Both the position numbers and the translations under genes were made by a program. 64,000 nt of DNA. Source: Adiantum capillus-veneris (taxonomy: Eukaryota > Streptophyta > Polypodiopsida > Polypodiales > Pteridaceae). This document shows positions 54,231 to 64,000 of this stretch, piece by piece. The notes under the pieces are model-generated. The model had not been told where the DNA came from and ran no database searches. It saw only the letters and a list, made by a program, of their open reading frames with translations. Each line of letters begins with the position of its first letter. The stretch's first letter is position 1. The DNA is taken from contig CM043944.1 of the NCBI GenBank assembly GCA_014529385.2, positions 84,702,884 to 84,766,883 of the forward strand, read 5' to 3'.

Positions 54231-55387
54231 TGTTTGGTGGATATGGCACATACATGCGTATGCACACCAAACTCGATGGACACTCTTTTTTTTCAAAAAA
54301 AACCTTGTATTTCAACTTAAGATGAGTTGTAATCATGATGAGATTAGACCATACCCTTTTTTTATTTCTCTGAGTCTACCCCTTGTAAGAGGCCGGATGG
54401 CCATGGGAAAGCCCCCTAACTTTTAAAGTCAAAACCCTTAGTCTTGAAGAAGAAATGATCATTAGCTGAAAGAAGAAAACGTGCACTGTGGAGGCTTCTT
54501 GTGACTACAACTTGTAATCATCTTTTCTCCTAAACGGGTAATCAGAATTCTATTCCGAATAACATATTGCGTTCCTTGCCTCTTGCTCTACAATCTAAGT
54601 GTAATCATTTCCAATCCTGCTGTGGTTCACGACGTACCGTTTATGAGCTAAATGCATTGATTTGGGAGTTAAAATGGTTGTTTTTTGATGTTTTGACCAT
54701 GGATAAGTGTTTCTATGCTGAAGGTAGATCTTTGCAAATACTTTTGTTTCAGTTTTCTGCACATTTTTTGTGATGGATCATGATTTATGTACCTTCCCAG
54801 ATGGTGACAGAACTTGGTAGGATTGAGCCCATAAGTGTTGTGACACCTCTCCTTAAGTTTCATGACATTCCGGATTCGTTTGGATATCGAAAGGCATGAT
54901 TACGTTGAGTGTTGAGAATGGACGCATACTAATTGTCTGACTAGGAAGTGGTTGATTTGCTTTTGTTGTAAGAACGAGTAGTCCTTGAGTTCACTTTGGT
55001 GAGATTGACACTCTCATTAAGTCTCCGTGCCCCACCCCGAGTCGCTTCCGGATTCGTTTGGATATCGAAAGGCGTGATTACGTTGAGTGTTGAGAATGGA
55101 CGCATACTAATTGTGTGACTAGGAAGTTTCATGACATTCCGGATTCGTTTGGATATCGAAAGGCGTGATTACGTTGAGTGTTGAGAATGGACGCATACTA
55201 ATTGTCTGACTAGGAAGTGGTTGATTTTCTTTTGTTGTAAGAACGAGTAGTCCTTGAGTTCACTTTGGTGAGATTGACACTCTCATTAAGTCTCCGTGCC
55301 CCACCCCGAGTCGCTTCCTTACATATTGACATTATGTTAGTACAAAAGAGCTATGCTGTAGACATCCATCGTGGTGACCCGTTAACA
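54231..55387 (+). mobile_element. 3' LTR of element E, expanded
   Basis: 1157 bp against 887 bp for the 5' LTR. The extra 270 bp are accounted for by internal repetition: CCGGATTCGTTTGGATATCG occurs at 54870, 55048 and 55139, and the first and third copies lie 269 bp apart. The diverged palindrome recurs at 54771-54790, at the same offset (540) as in the 5' LTR. Confidence 0.93.
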
Positions 55388-55392
55388 CTTTA

Positions 55393-55452
55393 TCCAACTT
55401 TTTATTTTCAAAGTCTATAGATTTTCCCTCCTAGATAAGTATTGTATGCTAC
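55393..55452 (-). pseudogene. Chromovirus RNase H, part 2
   Basis: On the minus strand this reads HTILI-stop-EGKSIDFENKKLDK, the segment directly before the YYVYER...YAIVHTL block at 36068-35720. The stop is TAG where Gln is usual (LMQEG.PI). It is the other side of the gene split by element E. Its upstream part is missing: plus-strand element C starts within a few bases. Confidence 0.75.
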
Positions 55453-55454
55453 AA

Positions 55455-56300
55455 ACGGGATAGTAATCAAAGCTCTCTGAAAAGCTTGGGAAAAACTGAC
55501 AATTAGGCAAACAAGAATGAAACTGCAATTAACAGATGGACACATAGAGAAACCAATGGGATTAGTTGAGAATGTCATAGTACTTCCTATGAAATTGACT
55601 ATAAACACACTTTTGCCTTTGTAGATTTTGGAAAGAAACTCAACTATGAAATTATCTTGGGAAGACCATTTATGAGACAAATACAACTAGTTCGAGACTG
55701 GGGCAACAATTATCTCTACCTAAAACAAGTAGGGGCAATCACCCAAGTAAATTTGAAATATTTTTCCTACAAGGATGTCTTGAGGACACCAATACAAGAA
55801 TTAGACTCTGAGACCTCTGCAGAGACTAAACTACCTTCAGGGATGCATAAAGACACTCCAATTTGGATGTGTGGGGCTTCTCAGTTGGGGGGATGCATAC
55901 CATTTGGATAGGGACTATGTCATAGCCTTCTGCATCCCCAAAAGTGTATAGGTGTTGCTTCATGAACACATACATCCATTGTGGCCAAGATCTCAGTCCA
56001 TTCAAAGGGTTCAAACAAATGTTCAGGAAAAAAAATTGGTATATATTCCGCGTTATTCACCTCTCTATCTAGATTGTATTTGGTATATATTCCGCGTTAT
56101 TCACCTCTCTCACTATAAAAAATACACTTTCCAAGATCACAAGATTGTAGTTGAGCAACCATTATGACAGTCAATAGAACCAGGGAAATCCTATGATGGT
56201 CCGAAAAATGTGAAATGAATTGACCTAGTAGAGCCTGGGAAAGAGCCGAGACCTACATACATAACTATGGATCTAATATGCCAACATACCATCCCTATGA
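55455..56300 (+). pseudogene. Element C protease end and spacer, 5'-truncated
   Basis: The copy begins abruptly inside the protease, just after where DSGAG would be: GIVIKAL-stop-KAWEKLTIRQT, MKLQLTDGHIEKPMGLVENV, then EIILGRPFMRQIQLVRDWG. Spacer sequence follows, related to E but full of stops. A 31 bp unit (TTGGTATATATTCCGCGTTA...) is repeated at 56036 and 56080. LTR, PBS and Gag of this copy are not in the window. Confidence 0.8.
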
Positions 56301-57570
56301 GAGATGATGCTAAGCCAAGTCGACAAAGACCATGTACGTATAATGAAACCTTTGCCAAAAAATCAAAGAAAAGATAAAAAACTCAAGGAAGCAGAGTTTA
56401 TCGATGAGATAGAACACACAGATTGGGTATCACCAATTGTCATGGTGCCTTAAAAAAATGGCAAACTCAGAGTGTGTGTAAATCTCAAAAAAGTAAACTC
56501 TGCCACTATACGAGAAAACTATCCTCTTCCCATCATTGATCACGTGCTAGAACAAGTAGCGGGCAAGGAAGCTTTTAGATTTTTTGACAGCTTCTCTGGG
56601 TACAACCAACTGACAATAAATCCCAAGGACCAACATAAAACAGCCTTTGCTACAGAATTGGGGCATTTGTCATGCCCTTCGACTTGACCAATGCACCAAC
56701 AACATTTCAAAGGTTGATGAGCCATGCCTTCAAGGAATATCTACAATTTCTTAGAAATATACATGGATGACCTCTGTGTGCACTCCACCTAACGAGAAAG
56801 TCATTTTTTGAGCATTTACGATGTGTCTTTGAGAAATGTCGCTTATATAGGATTTGCCTAAACCCTAAAAAATGCATTTTTATGGTTAGGCAAGGCAAAA
56901 TTATGGGACATATCATGTCTAAAAATGGCATAGCCATAGACATGGAAAAAGTAGAAACAACAACCAGAGGGGTTTAGGCATTTATGGGACATTGTGGTTA
57001 CTATCGTAGATTTATCTACATGTATGCCATGATTGCTAAGCCCAGTTATAGCCTTATCTCTCATTTTGAATGGACCAACGAATCTGAAGAGTCATTTCAA
57101 AAGCTTAAGCAAGCTTTGACCTCAACACCGATACTAAAAGCTCTTGACTGGGATAAGGTATTTCATGTACATGTTGATGCTTTAAGTTTTGCTATAGGAT
57201 GTATCTTAGCTTAGCCTAGGAGAGGGGACCATGCATTTTCCTATCTCCTATGCTAGTCGACAATTAAACCTGGCAAAAAAGAATTATACAGCCACGGAAA
57301 GAGAAGGCCTTGGTATGGTGTATTCGGTCAAGAAATTTTGACACTACTTGTTAGCCAACAAGTTTGTCTTTTTTGTAGACCATCAAGCCTTACTCTATTT
57401 GGTAAACAAACCCTGCAATACTAGAAGTATAGTAAGATGGTTCATCATCTTACTTGAATTTGAATTCACAGTGGTGGATAAAAAAGGCACCATGCACCAA
57501 AGAGCGGATCATCTGTCGAGACTCAGAACAAGGGAAGCACCTAAAGGGGTAGACGATGATTTGCCTAATG
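56301..57570 (+). pseudogene. Element C reverse transcriptase and RNase H
   Basis: Frames shift repeatedly but order is normal: PKKNGKLRVCVNLKKVNSAT (one residue of the usual VPKKNG run is a stop), FFDSFSGYNQLTINPKDQHK, FGL-like FDLTNAPTTFQRLMSHAF, LEIYMDDLCVHST with YMDD intact, MGHCGYYRRFIYMYAMIAKP, then RNase H HVHVDALSFAIGCILA with its first Asp present, ISYASRQLNLAKKNYTATER, VFFVDHQALLYLVNKP and HQRADHLSRLRTREAPKGVD. It is closely parallel to element E and to the minus-strand copy. Confidence 0.9.
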
Positions 57571-58320
57571 ACCATCATGCAAGTAGATTCTCAAATATAG
57601 ATAACCATTACACCATGATTTATTGAGAATTTCACATTGTATCAGTTGCTGGCTAGATGGAATCCTACTCTTGTGCATCAATCCGGAGGAACAAGGAGCC
57701 TACTTGAGTCAAGCACATACCATAATAGTAGGACTACACTTTGCACATGACCAAACCTTACAACAACTGGCTTGGTTGGGGGTTTATTGGCCTACTATGA
57801 AGAAGGACCTTCATCAATATGTGAATGAAAAATTTAATGTAAAGTAAAAGCCGCCATACCCCATGCCACATTATTTCACATTGTAGCTACACCACAGTGG
57901 AGCGGGTACTTGGTAGAATATCTAACCAACAGAATCTTTCCAAAAAACGTGAGCAAAAGACAAAGGAGGGCAATAAAAATGGAAGCCGCCAACTATAATT
58001 TGATTGGAAACCAGCTCTATTGGCGAGGGAAAGACCAACATCTTAGACTGTGCACAAATGAGGAGGAATATCTTCCTATTTTAGCACAAGCACATGCATG
58101 TTTAGCAGGAGGTCACTTCTCTCATGAAACCATGACCAAAGCTATATTGATGGCAAGCATCTGGTGGCCAACTTTATTTGCTGACGCAAAAGAGTTTGTT
58201 CGACAATGCGATGCATGTCAAAGAGAAAAAATACCGACTAGGGTCGATAATATGCCATTGCAACCTATGATGGGAGCACGAGCCTTTGTTAAGTTGGGTA
58301 CAAAATTTGTGGGACCAATC
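57571..58320 (+). pseudogene. Element C tandem H2C2 modules
   Basis: First module: LSQAHTIIVGLHFAHDQTLQ and LGVYWPTMKKDLHQYVNEKF, in which the Cys pair is no longer readable. Linker: VEYLTNRIFPKNVSKRQRR, LIGNQLYWRGKDQHLRLC. Second module: AQAHACLAGGHFSHETMTKA, IWWPTLFADAKEFVRQCDAC, with His-His-Cys-Cys intact. The two-module layout equals that in element E. Confidence 0.8.
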
Positions 58321-59100
58321 TAGCCACCCGCTTACAAAACTCAGGCACAATATATTATTGTGGCCACAGATTACCTAACCAAGTGGATTGAGGCACGGGT
58401 TACCAGGAAGAATGATGCTAGAACCACTATTGCATTCTTCTATGAGTGTGTATTCACTAGGTATGGACATTCTATTGAGCTTGTGAGTGATCGCAGATCT
58501 CATTTCTTGAATGAGGTGATAGAATATCTGTTAGACGAGTTCATGGTAATCCCCAACAAATCTTCTCCCTATCATCCTCAAGCAAATGGTCAAGCAGAAC
58601 ATACGAACAAAATTTTGAGCTTTATACTAACTAAAATTGTTAGTTCAGGCAGAACAAACTGGGACATGTCTTATGGGCTTATCAAGTTTCCTTCAAAACA
58701 GCTTTGAACACAACTCCTTTTAATTTGGTCTATGGCCTGGATGCGATCTTGCCAATGGATTTCTTATTACCCACCCTTAGATTTGCTAGTTAGTTAGAAT
58801 GGATGGGACACGAATTGTCTAAACAGCTTGAAGATTTGGAATGACTGGATGAGCAACAATTAGCAACCATTGCTCACATCTATGCACAAAAAAAAAAAAT
58901 AGAAACAATTCTTTGACTCACAATTGCTGACCAAAGTTTTCAAACCAGGGGATTAGTCCTAGTATATTCGTTGAAACAACATGTACCTAAATTCAAGAAA
59001 AAAGGACATGGTCCTTATGTCATTGAAGATGTTTCACCAAGCCGTGCAGTCAAGTTAGCTATATTAGACGGAGAAATTATGGCAAATTGAATGAGTGGAT
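58260..59100 (+). pseudogene. Element C integrase core and C-terminal domain
   Basis: AFVKLGTKFVGPI replaces the usual KWGIDFIGPI, so the first catalytic Asp is Lys (58303-58305). IIVATDYLTKWIEARVTRKN, ELVSDRRSHFLNEVIEYLLD (second Asp present) and YHPQANGQAEHTNKILSF (Glu present) follow. After 58707 the frame is lost; KVFKPGD and GHGPYVIEDVSPSRAVKLA-like residues of the C-terminal domain are readable in other frames to about 59100, ending near GEIMAN and MSGCRLHNYDLPLT. Confidence 0.88.
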
Positions 59101-60390
59101 GTCGACTCCATAACTATGATCTTCCCTTGACTATTGAGCTTTCGCAAAGAATGTACACATCGAAATAAATAAATCTTTAACAACAATAGGTGATAGATGA
59201 GGCTCAGGAGAAGGCCCGCATTCGGATTCTAAAATGGAAAGCTACAAGGTAACCTGTTCTACAAGCGGTACCACTCACTACTCTCCAAGTTCAGCCCATC
59301 GCTGAGGATGAGGTAGAGACTAATGACGAGTGGATGGATGGCCTTGATATGCGGATCAACATGATTCTGAAGGAGGGATACAAAGTGAAAGCTTTAGCGA
59401 ACAGATGATCTTGAGACAATGCTGTCAGTTACTCAGTTTATCTCAAGGCAACAACTCCACCACTTGAGTACTGTCAAGGCACTGTCAAAGACTGTAACAA
59501 ACGAATCACTCCAACACTGGGAAAAATTAACTTGAATATTATGGTTCATGGATTTTCCTGCCCGCATACTTTAATATGTACTGCGGTGAACACATGAATG
59601 AAGACCTAATACTTGGGGTTCAATGGATGCAAACGTACAAAGCAGTACAAGATTGGGATGCCCGAATGCTCGAACTCACACTTAAAGGTGGACAACTAAG
59701 AATACCGTTTGCATACAGTAAGGAAGAATGGAAAGGATTCTCTCAGTAATTTTCCATTTAGGAAACAAAAGTCATCAGTCATAAATACGACCACTACTCC
59801 ATTCAAGTCTTCTTCTAGCCAACCTATGAAAGGAGTCAAGCAAATCTGGGTACCTAAGATCCAGCTCAAGAACCAACCTCAAGAAATATGGGTGCCAAAA
59901 AGACTGCTACACAACGTTGACAACTTTAAAGAAAAAACATTACATTCACCTACTCAACAGAGGAAATGGATATGGCAACCGAAGAAGCAAAGTACAACCA
60001 CAAAAAAAAATAAAATCCACGCCAAACAAGTTCAACAATGGGTACCAAAGATCCCACAGCAAGTCAAGGTGGAGCCACACTTAGATATAAGTGGATACCT
60101 AAAGTCAAGGCACTCATAGTTACAGAGACCATTATATCCAAGAAACACACAGTAGACAATGCATATTGCACTATTAAAGAAAGATGTCAATTCCAACAAA
60201 ATTTTCTCTTCAAAAGATTCAAGCAACAAGATACCTCGACATCGGACACCCTTGAGTGCCATACTCAAGACCCACTTCTTGCAGAACATAATGTGTTTAT
60301 TTGCATTGACCCCCATAACATAATAGGGCCAAGCAGGGCCATGCATAGACACAACTTTCTACCCTCTACACTTCACAACCCAAGCTGAAT
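59100..60390 (+). pseudogene. Element C post-integrase PR2 remnant and WVPK-repeat tail
   Basis: Reads EWMDGLDMRINMILKEGYKV, KALANR-stop-S-stop-DNAVSYSVY where E has ERALVDTGARANVVNYS, so the catalytic Asp is Asn and stops fall in the motif. EDLILGVQWMQTYKAVQDWD preserves the ILG part. The tail (59709-60119 and beyond) has five W-[VIQ]-P-K units: KQIWVPKIQL, QEIWVPKRLL, KWIWQPKKQ, QQWVPKIPQ and YKWIPKVKA. It ends AMHRHNFLPSTLHNPS (60388), like E. The shared layout shows that this region belongs to the family and is not a private insertion in E. Confidence 0.8.
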
Positions 60391-61127
60391 TGAATCTAGG
60401 AGGGGGGGAGACAAGGAAACAATAGAAAAAGAACAGAAGCGTATGAATCTGGAAAGTAAAAAGGGCAATGATTTGAAGTAATTGTTTGTTAATGTCTGAT
60501 TTTTGTTGAACCAATCAAGTGATTGCTCTTATAATGAGATGAATGGGGATTTCCATTTGATAACCCCTAGGTGTGTGTATATATTGTACATATCTTCAAA
60601 TAAAAATAATATAGTACAATTTTAATTGTTAGCATATAATTCGGTCGAAATCATAAAAAAATAGGAGCAATCCACCAAAATATGGTTGAATAATAAGAGT
60701 GGAAGTGTTTTAGAGTTTTTTGAGTATAGAATACAAATGTTTGAGTGATTTAGCTATTTTTCTTTAATTTTTTGCTTATAAAGCTAAAAAAATACAAAAT
60801 AAATAAAATAAATAAGCAAGAATTTCAAAATTGGATTTCGACTTCAAACGCCAAATCTCGAAGTTCAAGGGAAGAGCTAGAAAAATTTGAAGCGAATTGG
60901 ATCAAAAAGCTTAGCGGCCTTTTTCACCAACTAGTCATCTGAGTAAATCATGAAAGAATGATCGAGGGATGGCAGTTTTCAAAAATTTTCAATCCAAGAG
61001 TATGATGTTAGAACTAATGAGCTCATTGGGTAGGTAATTGAAAGGAGGCGTCGAGAAAGTCCAGGATATATAGCCACATAGGCCAATATTTCTCTCATTT
61101 GCATTTTAGACCTTAGAGAAGGAGCTC
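60389..61127 (+). other. Element C internal untranslated block
   Basis: A purine tract CTAGGAGGGGGGGAGACAAGG (about 60395-60415) follows the Pol stop. AT-rich non-coding sequence then parallels 48.5-49.1 kb of E: TCGACTTCAAACGCC against TCGACTTTTGAAAGC, then CTCATTTGCATTTTAGA against CTCATTTGCATTTAGAGA. The block is cut at about 61127 by a copia LTR; ORF3 of this copy, if present, is beyond the window. Confidence 0.65.
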
Positions 61128-61561
61128 TGAATGGTGGATTTTGGCAACCTCCTACGCTCTCCTACGCACTGGCTACTGACTCTTACTCACCCTAGCAATG
61201 AGGGGTAGGTTCCTAACTACATCCAGAAGTGTTTTGATTACCACAACACATGGAAATCTGGTAACGGTTAGGGGCAAAAATGCTAACACCAGCTACACCT
61301 GACACCCAAATTTCACCAAAATTGAACCAACGGCTCATCTCTAGGGGGACAATGTGGGGTTGTCTTGGCGGAGTGTGCATGTGAGGAATGCATGCAAGAG
61401 AGGGGATAAGAGAATTGGGGGAAGGGGATGAAGCATAGAGAGTTTGGGTTAGTGGAGAGGAAAGTGAGAGAGTCAACTCTCTCACTTTCTCTCCCTATAT
61501 TGATTAGGGAGAAGTAAGAGTAAGGATGGTTTCCCATGGCCACCTGGCCTACATCCCAACA
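61128..61561 (-). mobile_element. 3' LTR of a minus-strand Ty1/copia element
   Basis: On the minus strand the LTR starts TGTTGGGATGTAGGCC at 61561, preceded by the purine tract AAGTGGGAGGT (61562-61572). The end at 61128 (CCACCATTCA) is inferred from where homology to element E resumes and from the similar LTR end at 30075. About 434 bp. It was inserted into the untranslated block of element C. Confidence 0.6.
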
Positions 61562-61572
61562 ACCTCCCACTT

Positions 61573-62420
61573 GAAAGTCATGGTGGCCAATAGTGGCATC
61601 AGTATAGTTTTTCTATACAAAGTTGATGAAGCATCACCTAGGCTTCATCCTACACCCATAAGTTCTATGCAATGTGTAAATCGCTCCGAGGCTAGGCTCT
61701 TTGTGAGATCATCTATGGGGTTGTTGTTAGAGTGTGAACCTTGAAAAGCTCGATGTGATGGCCATCCAATGCACCTCGTATGACATGGTATTTGACCTCT
61801 ATGTGTTTTGACTTGGAGTGAAAGACCGGATTCTTTGCCAACGCAATGGCACTCTAACTATCACAATGTAGTACTGGAACCTCGTGAATGCCCAAATCTC
61901 TCACTAGGCGAGCTAACCATATGGCTTTCTTGCTTGCGTCAGATGAAGCAACATATTTCTCCTCAGTGGTAGATGAAGACGTGCAATCTTGGAGACACGA
62001 TCTCCAAGAGATAGCTCCTCCAACAAACATGAACACATAGCCAGATGTGGATCTTCTACGATCCAAGCAACCCGCATAATCCGCATCCATGTAACCTACA
62101 ATAGATGCATTGCAATTTTTGAAGCGTAAAAACTTGCTAGCTGTATCATTCAAGTATCTGAGGATTTTCTTCACTTCTCCCCAATGCTTCTTGCCAGGGT
62201 TTTCCATGTACCTACTAACCACTCCCACTGCATGTGCAATGTCTGGTCTTGTGGCTACCATAGCATACATCAAATTGCCAATTGTTGAAGAATATGGCAC
62301 TTTTTCCATTTCCTCTTTCTCAATAATTGTCTTAGGAGAATCTTCCTTGCTAAGTTTGGAGTATGCTTGCATTGGGTACTCAGCGACTTCCCTCCCTGCA
62401 TACTAAAACGTTGCAAGACT
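61573..62420 (-). pseudogene. Copia RNase H and RT C-terminus
   Basis: The minus-strand frame 62372-61854 carries SSTIGNLMYAMVATRPDIAH, HWGEVKKILRYLNDTASKF, then RNase H: GYMDADYAGCLDRRRSTSGY with its first Asp, SSTTEEKYVASSDASKKAIW with Glu, and VPVLHCDS-stop. The stop (TAG, 61854-61856) lies where Gln is usual (CDSQSAI). [20 protein letters not shown] and [15 protein letters not shown] follow in frame. The element is among the better-preserved ones in the window. Confidence 0.9.
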
Positions 62421-63263
62421 TTGTGGATGTACTTAACTTGAGATAATTCAAGAATTCCACGTTGCCTGTCTCTCTTGATGCACATACCAAGAAAGTGATT
62501 GGCATTTCCCAAATCTTTCATGGAAAACTGAGTGCTTAACATCTTTTTCAACTGATTGATCTCATCAATTGATTTTCCTACGATAAGAATATCATCTACA
62601 TACAAGATCAAGATGATTAAAGAACCATTGTTCAACCTCTTTGTGTATAAGCAGTGGTCCTCTTGACTTCTTGTGTAACCCTAAGACTGCATGAATTTGT
62701 TGAATTTTTGATACCACTACCTTGAACCTTGCTTGAGGCCATAGAGTGCCTTTTTAAGTCTACAAACCAATTCTGCCCTTGTTGGCTTTTGGATTTCACA
62801 TACGAAACCTTCTAGTTGTTTCATGTAGACATCTTCATCTAGAGCCTGTGAAGAAATGTTGTGTTCACGTCCATTTGGACAAGTTCCATGTCCTGGATAG
62901 CAACGAAGCAAAGCACAGTGCGAAGTGTACTCACCTTGACTATTGGAGAGAAAAATCCATCAAAATCCACAATTTTTGTTGCTTGAAACCTTTGGCAACT
63001 AGATGAGCCTTGTACGTAGGCTCGGGATCTTCCGCTATATTCTTCTTCTTGTATACCCACTTGCAAGGTAAAGCATTTTTTCCTTTTGGTAATTCAACCA
63101 AATCCCATATCTCATTAGCCACAATTGAATTGTATTGTGATTGCATAGCCTGCTCCCACTTAACGATATTTTCCATTTGTATAGCTTCTTCATAGCAGGT
63201 TGGCTCTCCACTTTGAGTGACCAAAAATGTGGTGTATACCCGGCTCAAACTGATCGGGCGCAC
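62270..63263 (-). pseudogene. Copia reverse transcriptase
   Basis: Minus strand, reading down from 63263: EEAIQMENIVKWEQAMQSQY, NEIWDLVELPKGKNALPCKW, VYKKK (RT entry); frame changes near 62940 and 62840; EDVYMKQLEGFVCE and LVCRLKKALYGLKQGSR (62911-62717); then SLIILILYVDDILIVGKSID with YVDD intact, NQLKKMLSTQFSMKDLGNAN, HFLGMCIKRDRQRGILELSQ (62635-62400). Order and motifs are those of plant copia RVT_2. Several frameshifts separate the blocks. Confidence 0.92.
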
Positions 63264-64000
63264 GTGATACTCTTACAGAGTTTCTCAGTGCTTGACTGCT
63301 AGACTTTGCTCTCTTCGAAGCAATAGTAGTATCTTGCACTCGAGGATTAGGTGCACCACTACTGAATTGAGTTGGTTCGAAGGATACACCCTCAAAACAA
63401 ACGCATCTATACTCAACTTCTTTAATGGGCTTCTTGTGCATTTTTGATTCATTGAAAATCATGTATGAGCTAAAAATGACTTTGTTGGATTCTGGGTGCC
63501 AGAGACGATTGCCCATCTCTCCATTTGCACCATAGTCGATAAAAATGCATTTGTGTGACCTGGGATCTAGCTTGCGACGAAGTCATTTGGTCACATGTGC
63601 TTATGCCTCAAATCCAAATACACGTAAATGCTCATAGCTTGACGTTTTCTCAGTCCATAATTTCTATGGAATTTTTAAATTCAAAGGAGAACTAGGTGAC
63701 TTGTTGATGATGTGCACTGATGTCAGAACAGCTTCCCACCAAAACTCTGGAGTAAGCTTCACCATAGATATCATAGAGATAACTCGCTCTTGAATCGTGT
63801 GATTCATTCTTTCAACTATCCTATTTTGTGCAAGTGTGTATGGAGCAGTAAATTGCCGACAAATGCCTCTTTGATTGCATCAACTCAAAATACACATAAA
63901 TGTGCCAAGTGCACTAACTAGGCATCAAAAAACTCATACTATCCCTGCCAATGTGATCGCCAAATTGGCATCAAAAGCATATGAAACTGTCCAGATACAT
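63190..64000 (-). pseudogene. Copia integrase, C-terminal half, running off the window
   Basis: On the minus strand from about 63870: RQFTAPYTLAQNRIVERMNH, with the Glu of the DDE triad but Leu for Pro and Arg for Gly relative to the usual TAPYTPQQNGVAERMNR. Then PEFWWEAVLTSVHIINKSPS, YEHLRVFGFEA, KLDPRSHKCIFIDYGANGEM, and the open frame 63516-63190 with WHPESNKVIFSSYMIFNE. A few stops fall at Arg/Tyr positions. Gag, protease and the 5' LTR would lie beyond 64000. Confidence 0.88.

Larger units (their letters stand above)
36069..55387 (+). mobile_element. Complete 19.3 kb Tat/Athila-like LTR retrotransposon (element E)
   Basis: The element has 5' LTR 36069-36955, PBS 36957-36975, leader, Gag-Pol remnants 39125-48470, internal untranslated block 48471-50722, ORF3 50723-54173, polypurine tract 54216-54230, and 3' LTR 54231-55387. 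The flanking 5 bp are CTCTA (36064-36068) and CTTTA (55388-55392), a target-site duplication with one mismatch. The interrupted chromovirus frame resumes on both sides, which confirms the boundaries independently. All ORFs are broken, so this copy cannot move by itself. Classification to the Athila/Tat group rests on the PBS type, the RT style and the extra ORF. Confidence 0.92.

Overview
This window reads as intergenic DNA from a land plant with a large, repeat-rich genome. It holds layered, mutually nested LTR retrotransposons on both strands, many GA, CA and poly-C tracts, and no gene I can recognise as an intact host gene. I see no rRNA, tRNA or CRISPR array. Primer-binding sites are of the plant initiator tRNA-Met type (TGGTATCAGAGC) or the tRNA-Asp-like type used by Athila/Tat elements (TGGCGCCGTTGCCGGGGA). 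Some fragments (5.5-7.3 kb, 30.5-32 kb) look like transposon-like protein families I associate with seed-free plants, so a fern or similar lineage is my preferred guess. That guess is inference only.

Layout, left to right. 0-1.3 kb: microsatellite-rich DNA. 1.3-4.8 kb: a truncated Ty3/gypsy element (LTR, PBS, gag, NC-protease), cut by GA-rich DNA to 5.2 kb. 5.5-7.3 kb: a decayed transposase-like gene. 7.4-10.4 kb: a Ty1/copia element on the minus strand. 12.1-18.3 kb: three LTRs and a minus-strand copy of the extra ORF3 of the large Tat/Athila-like family. 18.3-20.6 kb: a copia gag piece, a copia LTR with PBS, and a leader plus Gag N-terminus of Tat-like family A. 20.6-26.5 kb: a minus-strand Tat-like gag-pol. 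26.5-27.3 kb: a plus-strand gene-like fragment of unknown origin. 27.4-30.3 kb: the 5' half of a minus-strand copia element. 30.4-32 kb: an unknown decayed minus-strand gene. 32.4-35.7 kb: two LTRs, an ORF3 fragment and a family A leader. 36.07-55.39 kb: a complete but decayed 19.3 kb Tat/Athila-like element (called E here). 55.46-61.13 kb: a 5'-truncated relative (called C). 61.13-64 kb: a minus-strand copia element running off the end.

The most interesting system is element E and its relatives. E has two LTRs, a tRNA-Asp-type PBS, a polypurine tract and near-matching 5 bp target-site duplications, and it sits inside the RNase H region of an older minus-strand chromovirus. Its reading order is Gag N-region, capsid, two zinc knuckles, protease (DSG), RT (YMDD), RNase H, two successive H2C2 zinc-binding modules, integrase core and C-terminus, then a second retropepsin-like domain (DTGA ... 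ILGVPW) with a W-V-P-K-rich tail. An internal polypurine tract, a long untranslated block and a third ORF of more than 1000 codons follow. Element C repeats the unusual post-integrase part. The untranslated blocks of E carry a 20 bp palindrome, at about 284 bp spacing in the 5' leader; family A leaders carry a different CGCG-centred palindrome at nearly the same spacing.

Every coding region here is broken. Many stops fit C-to-T (methylcytosine) decay at Gln, Arg and Trp codons, and in two gag genes a short tandem duplication of length 1 mod 3 shifts the frame.
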